A stretch of 5,826 nt of DNA, taken from Candidatus Poribacteria bacterium (lineage in GTDB: Bacteria > Poribacteria > WGA-4E > WGA-3G). The stretch spans positions 1-5,826 of the forward strand of contig VXXH01000449.1 of assembly GCA_009835515.1 (NCBI GenBank). Reading direction: 5' to 3'. Made by a program: the position numbers and the translations under genes. The notes below the pieces were generated by a model that searched no databases, was not told where the DNA came from, and was given only the letters and a program-made list of their open reading frames with translations. Shown piece after piece: positions 1 to 5,751 of this stretch. Position 1 is the first letter of the stretch. Each line of letters starts with the position of its first letter.

Positions 1-95
1 GGTTATCAGTTAAGAGAAAAACTTTATTATCCGCGTTTGCCTCTTAACCGAACAACTCTCACTGCGAGGCAAACCGACAACCGACAACTATTTAA
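1..95. repeat. Dispersed intergenic repeat, copy 1, with inverted arm
   Basis: Positions 41-95 closely match 4653-4706: both start CTCTTAAC, carry the identical 16-nt core CTCTCACTGCGAGGCA (56-71 here), then AAACYGAYAACYGACA and a CTATTAA-like end. Positions 1-16 (GGTTATCAGTTAAGAG) are the reverse complement of the same repeat vocabulary, and GTTAAGAG (9-16) can pair with CTCTTAAC (41-48) around a 24-nt loop. The block overlaps the assigned 5' end of the GerMN gene, so part of it may be translated. Confidence 0.6.
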
Positions 96-675
96 CAGTG
101 CCGGATTTTCGAGACTCTTAGTCATCTGGGGAATAACCCTCATTGCGGCCCTTATCTGTCTCGGTGTGACACTACTGCTCATTGAAAGATCAAAGCGAGT
201 GATGCTGCCAATTGCACCACCACTGCTACCGACTGCTGCCAACCCTTCAGATACGCCACCGGAACCGCAAGAGGTCAATCTATTTCTGCTTGATGCTACC
301 ACGCTTACACTCGTTCCCATTAAAACTGAACGACGACTCCATAGAGAACTTGCGCCACGCTTGAGTCAGGTGGTCAGAGCACTTATTCAGGAAACACCGC
401 CGAACTTCAGAAACACGATCCCCCGCGGAACAGAACTCAACGAAGTCTACATCGACAGCCAACAGACCGCGTACTTGGACTTCTCAAGCCATCTCACTAA
501 TGGACATATTGGCGGCACAACAGCAGAATTTCTGACGGTCACGGCAATTCTCAAAACCGTCTTTGACGCATTCCCTGATGACATTAAACAGGTTCAGATT
601 TTAATTGATGGCGAGGAAGTGAAAACAATCGCAGGGCACCTCAACCTCTCGCAACCTTTACGCCTTCCCGAATAA
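37..675 (+). CDS. Membrane-anchored GerMN-domain protein (start uncertain, possibly 5'-partial)
   Basis: Seen: with the TTG start the product is 212 aa, with one hydrophobic segment at about residues 27-49 (LLVIWGITLIAALICLGVTLL) followed by basic ERSKR, then a Pro/Ala-rich linker (about 56-78) and a folded domain at about 79-210. That domain has the GerMN pattern: VNLFLLD strand, a leucine-rich helix (LSQVVRALI), the IPRGTELNEVYID turn, TAYLDFSSHL, the TVTAILKTVFDAFP helix and QVQILIDGEEV. Known: GerMN domains occur in spore germination protein GerM and in many non-sporulating bacteria, usually as membrane- or lipid-anchored extracytoplasmic proteins. Inferred: a type II membrane protein with the domain outside the cytoplasm and a cell-envelope role. 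The start is poor: there is no in-frame ATG before residue 56 (position 202), which would remove the membrane segment, and the frame is open back to position 1. The first 20 or so codons lie in a dispersed repeat. It ends 29 nt before pth. Confidence 0.8.
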   Translation: MPLNRTTLTARQTDNRQLFNSAGFSRLLVIWGITLIAALICLGVTLLLIERSKRVMLPIAPPLLPTAANPSDTPPEPQEVNLFLLDATTLTLVPIKTERRLHRELAPRLSQVVRALIQETPPNFRNTIPRGTELNEVYIDSQQTAYLDFSSHLTNGHIGGTTAEFLTVTAILKTVFDAFPDDIKQVQILIDGEEVKTIAGHLNLSQPLRLPE

Positions 676-686
676 AACGATATAAT
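657..686 (+). promoter_or_regulatory. Candidate sigma-70-type promoter for pth
   Basis: A perfect TATAAT lies at 681-686, with TTTACG (4 of 6 to TTGACA) at 657-662 and an 18-bp spacer. A start of transcription around 693 would leave only about a 12-nt leader before the ATG at 705. The -35 half overlaps the last codons of the GerMN gene. It is a sequence match only; pth could equally be read through from upstream. Confidence 0.35.
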
Positions 687-704
687 GCACGAACCGGACT
701 AAGC

Positions 705-1292
705 ATGGACAAAAAAGTAAAACTCATCGTTGGACTTGGCAATCCAGGGATACGCTACGAACAGACAAAACATAACGTCGGTTTTCGCGTGATTGACGCG
801 CTCTATGAAGAATTCTGCCAACGAAATTCCGAGCAGCGACCGACACACACATCAATTTGCAACTCGCTTGTTATACAGACAACATGGCACAACGCGTCTA
901 TCATCCTCGCCAAACCGATGACATATATGAACAACAGCGGTGCTGCTGTCGCGGCACTCGTTAGGCGGTTTGAGATTCCGCTGCCGGAACTCTGCATCGT
1001 CTACGACGATGTCCACTTAGACATCGGCGCGCTTCGGATGCGGCGGAAGGGCACCGATGGAGGGCAAAAGGGAATGAAATCTATTATCCATCACTTAGGC
1101 ACCACAGAATTTCCGCGCTTGCGCATCGGCATTGGTGAACCCGTCGGTGCTTTAATCGATTATGTCCTCACTGAATTCTCAGAGGATGAAGAAATTGAGA
1201 TAGAACATACGGTACATCGCGCCGTTGATGCGCTTGAAACCCTCGTCAGAGACGACATTCTGACAGTAATGAATAAATTTAACAGTCGCTGA
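705..1292 (+). CDS. pth: Peptidyl-tRNA hydrolase
   Basis: Cleaves the ester bond of peptidyl-tRNAs dropped from stalled ribosomes, recycling tRNA in the cytosol. The 195-aa product is the normal length for bacterial Pth and is recognisable throughout. LIVGLGNPGIRYEQTKHNVG is at residues 7-26, with N13 and the catalytic H23. AKPMTYMNNSG is at 69-79, with substrate-binding N76. VYDDVHLDIG is at 99-108, where D101 corresponds to the Asp that assists the histidine. The second signature and RLRIGIGEP follow at 116-146. Odd point: where E. coli has GGHNG, with Asn114 contacting the substrate, this protein has GGQKG (119-123), so that Asn is Lys122. I recall similar substitutions in some other phyla, so it need not mean loss of function. 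The ATG at 705 sits right at the start of the conserved fold. The Shine-Dalgarno is weak (GGA near 696). It lies 29 nt after the GerMN gene, so the two may be co-transcribed. Confidence 0.97.
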   Translation: MDKKVKLIVGLGNPGIRYEQTKHNVGFRVIDALYEEFCQRNSEQRPTHTSICNSLVIQTTWHNASIILAKPMTYMNNSGAAVAALVRRFEIPLPELCIVYDDVHLDIGALRMRRKGTDGGQKGMKSIIHHLGTTEFPRLRIGIGEPVGALIDYVLTEFSEDEEIEIEHTVHRAVDALETLVRDDILTVMNKFNSR

Positions 1293-1297
1293 AATAG

Positions 1298-1315
1298 CAG
1301 TCAGTCCGATGACTG
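1298..1315. repeat. Short hairpin downstream of pth
   Basis: CAGTCA-gtccga-TGACTG forms a 6-bp perfect stem with a 6-nt loop, starting 6 nt after the pth stop codon. The nearest T run (TTTTT, 1328-1332) is 13 nt away, so this is not a standard intrinsic terminator, though it could stabilise the mRNA 3' end. The preceding word GAAATAGCA (1291-1299) recurs at 2401-2409, just before another hairpin after a gene end, suggesting both belong to a family of intergenic repeats. Confidence 0.4.
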
Positions 1316-1334
1316 ATAACCGAAAGATTTTTCA

Positions 1335-1374
1335 TGCCTCGCAGTGAGAGAAAATCGTACTGACAACTATTAAA
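1335..1374. repeat. Dispersed repeat, copy 2 (core inverted)
   Basis: Positions 1335-1350 (TGCCTCGCAGTGAGAG) are the exact reverse complement of the 16-nt core found at 56-71 and 4667-4682. The segment TGACAACTATTAAA (1361-1374) that follows is in the direct orientation relative to those copies (compare TGACAGCTATTAAA at 4693-4706). The core is therefore flipped while its right flank is not. It lies in the 98-nt gap between pth and the nucleotidase gene. Confidence 0.6.
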
Positions 1375-1390
1375 ACCAAACAGGAAACTG

Positions 1391-2386
1391 ATGACAACCC
1401 AAAAACCCTCTTTGCCGACGGCTGAAAGCCGAAAAATACAAACAGCCATTGATGCTGTCCTAAAAGCAATACAACTCTGTGAACAGGTGCAAGCCGAGAT
1501 GGTGTCAACAGATGCAATTCAAAAGGCAGACCGAAGCCCTGTAACCGTTGCCGACTTCGGGTCGCAGGCACTGATATGTCAAGTGATTGGTGATGCTTTT
1601 GCTGACGACCCTATTGTCGCGGAGGAGGACGCGCAGGCACTCAAAGAGAACGCTTCACTCTTGGAACGCGTTACAGTCTACGTGAACCGTTTTTACAAAG
1701 ACACATCGCCTTCAGCAGAAACTGTTTGCGAATGGATTAATAGGGGAAGCGGTGAAGTCGGACCAAGTTTCTGGACGCTTGATCCGATTGACGGCACGAA
1801 AGGTTTTTTGCGTCGCGACCAGTACGCAATTGCCTTGGCTTACATTGTCGACGGTGTTGTTCAACTCGGTGTTTTGGGGTGCCCGAATCTGCCCTACCGA
1901 CTGGACGCTGCAGAACCTGAGCGCGGATGCCTTTTTGTTGCAATTCGCGGTGAAGGCGCACAACTCTACACTAAAACTGGTGAACCTTTAGAACCCGTAC
2001 ACGTCTCAAAAGCAGTACACCGCTTCGCAGAGAGTGTCGAATCCACGCATGGTGACAGCGAGGCACATGCCAACATTGCGAACGCACTCGGTATTACAGC
2101 ATCACCTGTCCAAATGGACAGCCAAGCGAAGTACGGCGTCGTTTCGCGTGGCGAAGCGTCCCTTTATATCCGTCTCCCGAATCCGGCTTTTCCAGATTAC
2201 CGCGAGTGCATCTGGGACCACGCCGCGGGGATGATTGTGGTTGAAGAAGCAGGCGGTACGGTCACAGACGCGAATGGCGCACCCCTTAATTTTTTGACAG
2301 GCAAACGGATGCAAGAAAATCGCGGCATTGTCGCAACCAACGGAAAACTCCATCAACACGTTTTGGAAGCACTAACCAAACTGTAA
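1391..2386 (+). CDS. 3'(2'),5'-bisphosphate nucleotidase, Hal2/SAL1-like
   Basis: A Mg2+-dependent, typically Li+-sensitive phosphatase of the inositol monophosphatase superfamily. The expected reaction is adenosine 3',5'-bisphosphate (PAP) to AMP and phosphate, clearing the by-product of sulfate activation and sulfotransfer. Seen in the 331-aa product: DRSPVTVAD (47-55), metal-binding EED (78-80), DPIDGTKGF (131-139), ESVESTHGDSEAH (214-226), MDSQAKYGVV (242-251) and WDHAAG (275-280). The segment between EED and DPIDGT (about 84-128, with VNRFYKD and CEWINRG) and the MDSQAKY motif fit the longer Hal2/SAL1 type rather than the roughly 246-aa E. coli CysQ. Metal ligands E79, D131, D134 and D276 are all present. 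The start is supported by AGGAA at 1382-1386, 4 nt before the ATG. No sulfate-assimilation gene is visible nearby, so the physiological substrate (PAP, PAPS or an inositol phosphate) is inferred from motifs only. Confidence 0.92.
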   Translation: MTTQKPSLPTAESRKIQTAIDAVLKAIQLCEQVQAEMVSTDAIQKADRSPVTVADFGSQALICQVIGDAFADDPIVAEEDAQALKENASLLERVTVYVNRFYKDTSPSAETVCEWINRGSGEVGPSFWTLDPIDGTKGFLRRDQYAIALAYIVDGVVQLGVLGCPNLPYRLDAAEPERGCLFVAIRGEGAQLYTKTGEPLEPVHVSKAVHRFAESVESTHGDSEAHANIANALGITASPVQMDSQAKYGVVSRGEASLYIRLPNPAFPDYRECIWDHAAGMIVVEEAGGTVTDANGAPLNFLTGKRMQENRGIVATNGKLHQHVLEALTKL

Positions 2387-2413
2387 TTCTGATACTCGAC
2401 GAAATAGCACGTA

Positions 2414-2436
2414 GGTCGGATTCCTAAATCCGAACC
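2414..2436. repeat. Intergenic hairpin repeat after the nucleotidase gene
   Basis: TCGGATT (2416-2422) and AATCCGA (2427-2433) form a perfect 7-bp stem around loop CCTA. GG (2414-2415) and CC (2435-2436) add two more pairs across a bulged A. It starts 28 nt after the nucleotidase stop codon and has no T run, so a role as terminator is doubtful. The left arm with its flank, GTAGGTCGGATT, matches GTAGGTCAGATT on the - strand at 5777-5788 in 11 of 12 positions, which marks it as a repeat family. I recall this style of element from Poribacteria-like genomes. Confidence 0.5.
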
Positions 2437-2461
2437 TTCTCATCTAAAACAATTCAGGAAC

Positions 2462-2487
2462 CTGTACGCCTAAGCGATCAAGTACAG
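2462..2487. repeat. Inverted repeat CTGTAC-N14-GTACAG in the dehydrogenase leader
   Basis: Two perfect 6-nt arms (2462-2467 and 2482-2487) are separated by 14 nt, 30 nt upstream of the dehydrogenase start. The right arm continues GTACAGAcctCATCA. The leader of the - strand oxidoreductase has GTACAGAataCATCA (- strand, 5821 down to 5807). It could be an operator half-site pair or chance. Confidence 0.25.
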
Positions 2488-2503
2488 ACCTCATCACAAG
2501 AGG

Positions 2504-2523
2504 CCATAGTTAAAAATATGAAA
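2504..2523 (+). promoter_or_regulatory. Shared 20-nt leader/start block, copy 1
   Basis: CCATAGTTAAAAATATGAAA spans the start codon of the zinc-type dehydrogenase and is identical to the block spanning the start of the oxidoreductase gene on the other strand (5746-5765). Both are preceded by a purine-rich AGG word about 14 nt before the ATG (AAGAGG here, AAAGGA there), too distant for an ordinary Shine-Dalgarno. The block may be an A-rich translation enhancer, a common operator, or a duplicated leader. Confidence 0.5.
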
Positions 2524-3483
2524 GTTGGGCAAATTGTTGCACCCCGTCAGATCGAAATTATTGACATAGAACAACCGAACCTCGCCAACTATCCCGACGG
2601 CACAGTGATGATTAAAACCGTCCACAGTGCCATCTGCGGAACGGATATGCCATCGTTCGTCCTCGAACACCCAGCAGAAAGTTACCCACTCGGAGCGGGG
2701 CTTTCGATTCACGAGGCAATAGGCGTTGTCACAGACAGCAAATCAGATAGATTCAAGATAGGAGATGAGGTGCTCGCGCTACCACGCCACGTCGGTGGAC
2801 TCTCAGAATACTTCCTCTCCGATGAAAGCGTTACCATGCCGTTGACGGACTTCCCACGAAAAGATTGCATCCTGATGTCCCAACCGCTCGGTACTGTGGT
2901 TTGGGCATGTCGGAAACTGCCGAACCTACTCAACCTTGATACAGTCGTTATCGGACAGGGACCGATGGGATTACTCTTTACACACATGCTGAGCAACCTC
3001 GGCGCGAAGACGGTAATTACAACCGATCTGGTCGATTTCCGACTCACAGTGTCAAAGAAGATGTGTGCAACACATACGATTAACGCGGCCAAGGAAGACC
3101 CCGTCGCCGTCATTGAAGAAATCACGGAAGGTAGGATGGCAGATCTGGTTGTTGAGGTCGTCGGTCACCAAACAGAGACTATCAACCAGTGTCTTGAACT
3201 CTTAAAACGTGAAGGTACACTTCTCGCCTTCGGGGTACCAGACGACCACATCTACGATTTTCACTTCGCGGATTTCTTCCGTAAGAACCTCAAATTCATC
3301 GGTTCCGTCGGACCGGATGCACAGAACGACTTCCCGCTGGCGATGGATATGATTGCCCAAGGGCGCTTGGATGTGGCACCGATTATTACACATCATCTAC
3401 CTTTCACAGAAGCACAACTCGGATTTGAAATGGCACTCAACAAGAAAGACGAAGCGATTAAGATAGTTTTTGATTACCAGTAG
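2518..3483 (+). CDS. Medium-chain zinc-type alcohol/polyol dehydrogenase, short form without structural zinc lobe
   Basis: An NAD(P)-dependent oxidoreductase of the MDR superfamily. The 321-aa product has an N-terminal GroES-like catalytic domain (about 1-125) with ICGTD (39-43; C40 the first catalytic zinc ligand), IHEAIGVV (64-71; H65 and E66) and IGDEVLALP (81-89). A Rossmann domain follows, with VVIGQGPMG (143-151) and acidic TTD at the end of the second strand (168-170), then the C-terminal return to the catalytic fold. The usual four-cysteine structural-zinc loop after GDEV is absent: LALPRHVGGLSEYF runs straight on, which explains the length below the usual 340-350. The position normally holding Glu in EPL (a third zinc ligand in sorbitol-type enzymes) is Gln122 in SQPLGTVVWAC. 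The substrate cannot be read from the sequence; a sugar, polyol or similar alcohol is likely. The start sits inside the 20-nt block shared with the oxidoreductase at 4702-5751. The next gene follows after 39 nt. Confidence 0.92.
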   Translation: MKVGQIVAPRQIEIIDIEQPNLANYPDGTVMIKTVHSAICGTDMPSFVLEHPAESYPLGAGLSIHEAIGVVTDSKSDRFKIGDEVLALPRHVGGLSEYFLSDESVTMPLTDFPRKDCILMSQPLGTVVWACRKLPNLLNLDTVVIGQGPMGLLFTHMLSNLGAKTVITTDLVDFRLTVSKKMCATHTINAAKEDPVAVIEEITEGRMADLVVEVVGHQTETINQCLELLKREGTLLAFGVPDDHIYDFHFADFFRKNLKFIGSVGPDAQNDFPLAMDMIAQGRLDVAPIITHHLPFTEAQLGFEMALNKKDEAIKIVFDYQ

Positions 3484-3522
3484 AAATTCCAGACATTTGA
3501 CAAACGCAATCCAAAGGGAAAA

Positions 3523-4548
3523 ATGAAAGTTATCTTCCGAGGAAACCATACTGTCGATGTATCAGCGATACAGTCGGTATCCGTAAGTAAGACCGCTGGA
3601 AGGATTAAAGTGTGTGTTGAGCATAATAAGGAAAAGACAGGTAAACAAAAAATTTCTTATCTTGCTTATCCTTCTTCTAAGTACTCACGCCGTCATTTAC
3701 CAGAATCAGCTGAAACGATTGCTAAAGAACTTGAATCTTTGTCCAAAGCATCAAATATACCGATAGAGCAAGTAGTAGAATTAACTGCTTGGCGGAACGG
3801 ACATCTACAAGTTAGAATGGACGCTGACAGTTGTATTTCTGCTCGCGGACTTGCACTTTTGTGCTGGGATTGGCCTTTGAATCAAAACCCTCCAACTAAA
3901 GAACTTGAATTTAGAACGGGGCTTAAAGCTGCTGATATCAAAACGGTCACCAGCACCGATACCTATAAACAGTCTATTGAGGATCTAATGCTTGAAACTT
4001 ACAACACGGCTGATAAGTTCAAGTGGTGGATTAGGGACTATGGACGGAATATGCCCCTACGGTTCGGTAATCGCATGCGACTCAGGAAGGACGCTGCCGC
4101 TGAACTCATCAATTCTATTGCTGAGCAGTATGGTATAGATTTAGGCAACCTGACAGGCAGTTGGTCACTCTCCAAGTCCGAACGGAGTATCGGCTCCGGT
4201 AGGAATTCAGTCTACCTTTACTATTATCAGTGGGATCGAGATAGTGCGAAATTCAAGAGGCAAAATGTCTGGGAATGCAAAATCGGTCTTGCTGAACGTT
4301 CACTACAGGAAAGACTTAGAGAGCAAGTTACAGATCCAGAAAATTTCAAGTTGGGTCTCCATATTCAAACCGATGATAATCCAGTCAAGATAGAAAGGGC
4401 CATACACAATGAGCTGAAGGAGCGCGGGCAACATATAAAAAGGTCACTCAGAACAGAATGGTTTTTGACTTCTCCGAGTGAAGTCGAAGAAATTTACGAA
4501 TTCATCGGAGAAAGTTCTCGTGAAAGTGCTTCGTCAACCTTGCGTTGA
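3523..4548 (+). CDS. GIY-YIG/T5orf172-like nuclease-domain protein with unrecognised N-terminal region
   Basis: The C-terminal part (about 229-330 of 341 aa) resembles the T5orf172/MUG113 branch of the GIY-YIG superfamily. It shows strand VYLYYYQW (230-237), CKIGLAERSLQERL (252-265; KIG in the YIG position, then an Arg such as R259 or R264), IERAIHNEL (290-298; E291 the likely metal ligand, H295) and the TEWF ending (311-314). Known: GIY-YIG proteins are mostly DNA endonucleases in homing, restriction, repair or phage genes; T5orf172 domains are often fused to other DNA-binding parts. The N-terminal 220 residues match nothing I know: a beta-rich start (1-50), a helical segment (62-90), a Trp-rich stretch (WDWP 115-118, WWIRDYG 168-174) and a basic, possibly HTH-like region (180-205). 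A good Shine-Dalgarno (AAGGG, 3514-3518) precedes the ATG by 4 nt. Hand-counted GC is 46 of 120 at 3661-3780 against 62 of 120 in two blocks of the preceding gene, consistent with acquisition. Function unknown; nuclease activity is inferred. Confidence 0.85.
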   Translation: MKVIFRGNHTVDVSAIQSVSVSKTAGRIKVCVEHNKEKTGKQKISYLAYPSSKYSRRHLPESAETIAKELESLSKASNIPIEQVVELTAWRNGHLQVRMDADSCISARGLALLCWDWPLNQNPPTKELEFRTGLKAADIKTVTSTDTYKQSIEDLMLETYNTADKFKWWIRDYGRNMPLRFGNRMRLRKDAAAELINSIAEQYGIDLGNLTGSWSLSKSERSIGSGRNSVYLYYYQWDRDSAKFKRQNVWECKIGLAERSLQERLREQVTDPENFKLGLHIQTDDNPVKIERAIHNELKERGQHIKRSLRTEWFLTSPSEVEEIYEFIGESSRESASSTLR

Positions 4549-4554
4549 GGGGCA

Positions 4555-4615
4555 GTTCGTAGTAGGGCAATTCATTGCCCGTTTGGAACGTGCGATAAAT
4601 CGCACTACTACGAAC
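4555..4615. repeat. 61-bp palindromic element with three-way-junction fold
   Basis: Outer arms GTTCGTAGTA (4555-4564) and TACTACGAAC (4606-4615) pair perfectly over 10 bp. Inside are two perfect 7-bp hairpins, GGGCAAT-tc-ATTGCCC (4565-4580) and GTGCGAT-aa-ATCGCAC (4590-4605), separated by the unpaired linker GTTTGGAAC. It starts 7 nt after the nuclease gene stop, in the gap between convergent genes. There is no T run on either side, so it is not a textbook terminator, but it could halt or stabilise transcripts from both sides. The layout resembles REP/MITE-type non-autonomous elements; no target duplication was visible. Confidence 0.75.
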
Positions 4616-4652
4616 GACACTTCATCAAGTATGCGTAAGTTCTAATCAAAGT

Positions 4653-4706
4653 CTCTTAACTGACGACTCTCACTGCGAGGCAAACTGATAACTGACAGCT
4701 ATTAAA
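4653..4706. repeat. Dispersed repeat, copy 3
   Basis: CTCTTAACTGACGA, then the identical 16-nt core CTCTCACTGCGAGGCA (4667-4682), then AAACTGATAACTGACAGC and TATTAAA. Compared with copy 1 (41-95), most differences are C/T exchanges inside the ACYGAYAACYGACA run. The repeat's final bases contain TTA at 4702-4704, which is the stop codon of the - strand oxidoreductase gene, so the element abuts or slightly overlaps that gene's 3' end. Confidence 0.65.
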
Positions 4707-5751
4707 GCGGTAATTCAATGGGACATCCCTCACGGCTGGATTGATAGATAGCGAGGATAATCTCAACGGCTTTGCGTCCCTCGCGTCCATCAACGAGATG
4801 CGAGGCATCGCTTTCAAGTCCATTAATCAGGTTTTCCATCTGCCGTCGGTGATTGGCATGGTTAATCGCACGCGGGTCAGAGGCACCGCCACCAGTATCT
4901 GTCTTTTGGGCGAATTTCTCTCGGATCTCGGCATCTTCAGGAAGTTCCGGGTCGAATTCCCACGTCACGATGTCCTCTTCCGCCAAGATGACAGTCCCGT
5001 GTGTGCCAGAGATTTCGGTTTTCTTAAGCATGCCGGGATAAGCAGCGGTTGTACCTTCAATGACACCGAGGGCACCGTTTTCAAACCGGAGCGCGGCGAC
5101 CGCGGCATCTTCAACCTCTATCCGCTCGTGCGCCAATGTATCGGTGAACGCTTGAACGGCTTTGACGGGACCCATAAAATACTGGAGTAGATCAATGGCA
5201 TGAATAGACTGGTTCATGAGTGCGCCGCCACCATCAAGGTCCCACGTGCCGCGCCAACCGCCACTGTCGTAATACTCTTGGGAACGGTACCATTTGATGT
5301 AGGCATCGCCTAAGGTCAATTTGCCGAACCGACCGCTCTCAATTGTGGATTTAACGAGTTGCGTGCTTTCAGTGAAACGTGAATTGAAGATAGCACAGAG
5401 TCGAACATCCGCTGCATCGCACGCTTCAATAATCTGATCGCAGCGTCGTAAGGTGATTTCCAACGGTTTTTCAACGATAACGTGTTTACCGGCTTCCGCG
5501 GCGGCAACAGCGGGCTCCAAATGCGCCCCGCTCGGCGTACAGACGCAGACGATATCTAAGTCGTCCCGTTTGAGCATCTCTGAATAATCGGTGTAGCTAT
5601 CAACGTCGTATCGATCGGTAAGCCGTTTGGCGTTTTCAGCGTTCCGTGAACTGACTGCAACTAATTGCCCGTGGTCTAATTCAGAAATCGCGGCGGAGTG
5701 AAAATCGGAGATCATTCCGCACCCAATAATACCAAATCCGTAAGTTTTCAT
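4702..5751 (-). CDS. Gfo/Idh/MocA-family NAD(P)-dependent oxidoreductase
   Basis: The 349-aa product has the usual family length and two domains. The N-terminal Rossmann fold opens with YGFGIIGCGMISDFH (4-18), continues with VAVSSRN (31-37) and DIVCVCTPSGAH (66-77), and ends in VEKPLEIT (93-100), with the family's catalytic Lys95. The C-terminal alpha/beta domain carries GGWRGTWDLDGGGALMNQ (164-181) and SIHAIDLLQYFMG (182-194), where H184 and D187 fit the HxxD substrate/catalytic pair, then VEDAAVAALRFENGALG and EISGTHGTVIL (246-256). Members oxidise or reduce sugars, inositols or nucleotide-sugars in the cytoplasm. The WDLDGGGALMNQ/HAIDLLQ pattern resembles WlbA-like and inositol-dehydrogenase-like members, but the substrate cannot be assigned. 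It is convergent with the nuclease gene, with a 153-nt repeat-filled gap between them. The ATG fits the start of the first beta strand and lies in the 20-nt block shared with the dehydrogenase at 2518. Confidence 0.95.
   Translation of the reverse strand: MKTYGFGIIGCGMISDFHSAAISELDHGQLVAVSSRNAENAKRLTDRYDVDSYTDYSEMLKRDDLDIVCVCTPSGAHLEPAVAAAEAGKHVIVEKPLEITLRRCDQIIEACDAADVRLCAIFNSRFTESTQLVKSTIESGRFGKLTLGDAYIKWYRSQEYYDSGGWRGTWDLDGGGALMNQSIHAIDLLQYFMGPVKAVQAFTDTLAHERIEVEDAAVAALRFENGALGVIEGTTAAYPGMLKKTEISGTHGTVILAEEDIVTWEFDPELPEDAEIREKFAQKTDTGGGASDPRAINHANHRRQMENLINGLESDASHLVDGREGRKAVEIILAIYQSSREGCPIELPL

Noticed and set aside
1712..1991. Several overlapping small frames on both strands
   Set aside because: All fall in the catalytic DPIDGTKGF part of the bisphosphate nucleotidase gene, which explains the coding signal.
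2414..2436. Hairpin as a Rho-independent terminator
   Set aside because: The stem is followed by TTCTCATC rather than a T run, so it is listed as a repeat hairpin only.
2709..3125. A 138-codon open frame on the - strand
   Set aside because: It lies entirely inside the well-supported zinc-type dehydrogenase gene, and its translation is low-complexity (Ser/Val/Pro-rich) with no recognisable domain; it is an antisense shadow.
3497..3502. Perfect TTGACA upstream of the nuclease gene as a promoter -35
   Set aside because: A -10 at normal spacing would fall on the start codon (3520-3525) and reads AAAATG; no usable -10 lies before the ATG.
4741..5190. A 149-codon open frame on the + strand
   Set aside because: It lies inside the Gfo/Idh/MocA gene on the other strand and shows no family motif, whereas the - strand frame is conserved end to end.
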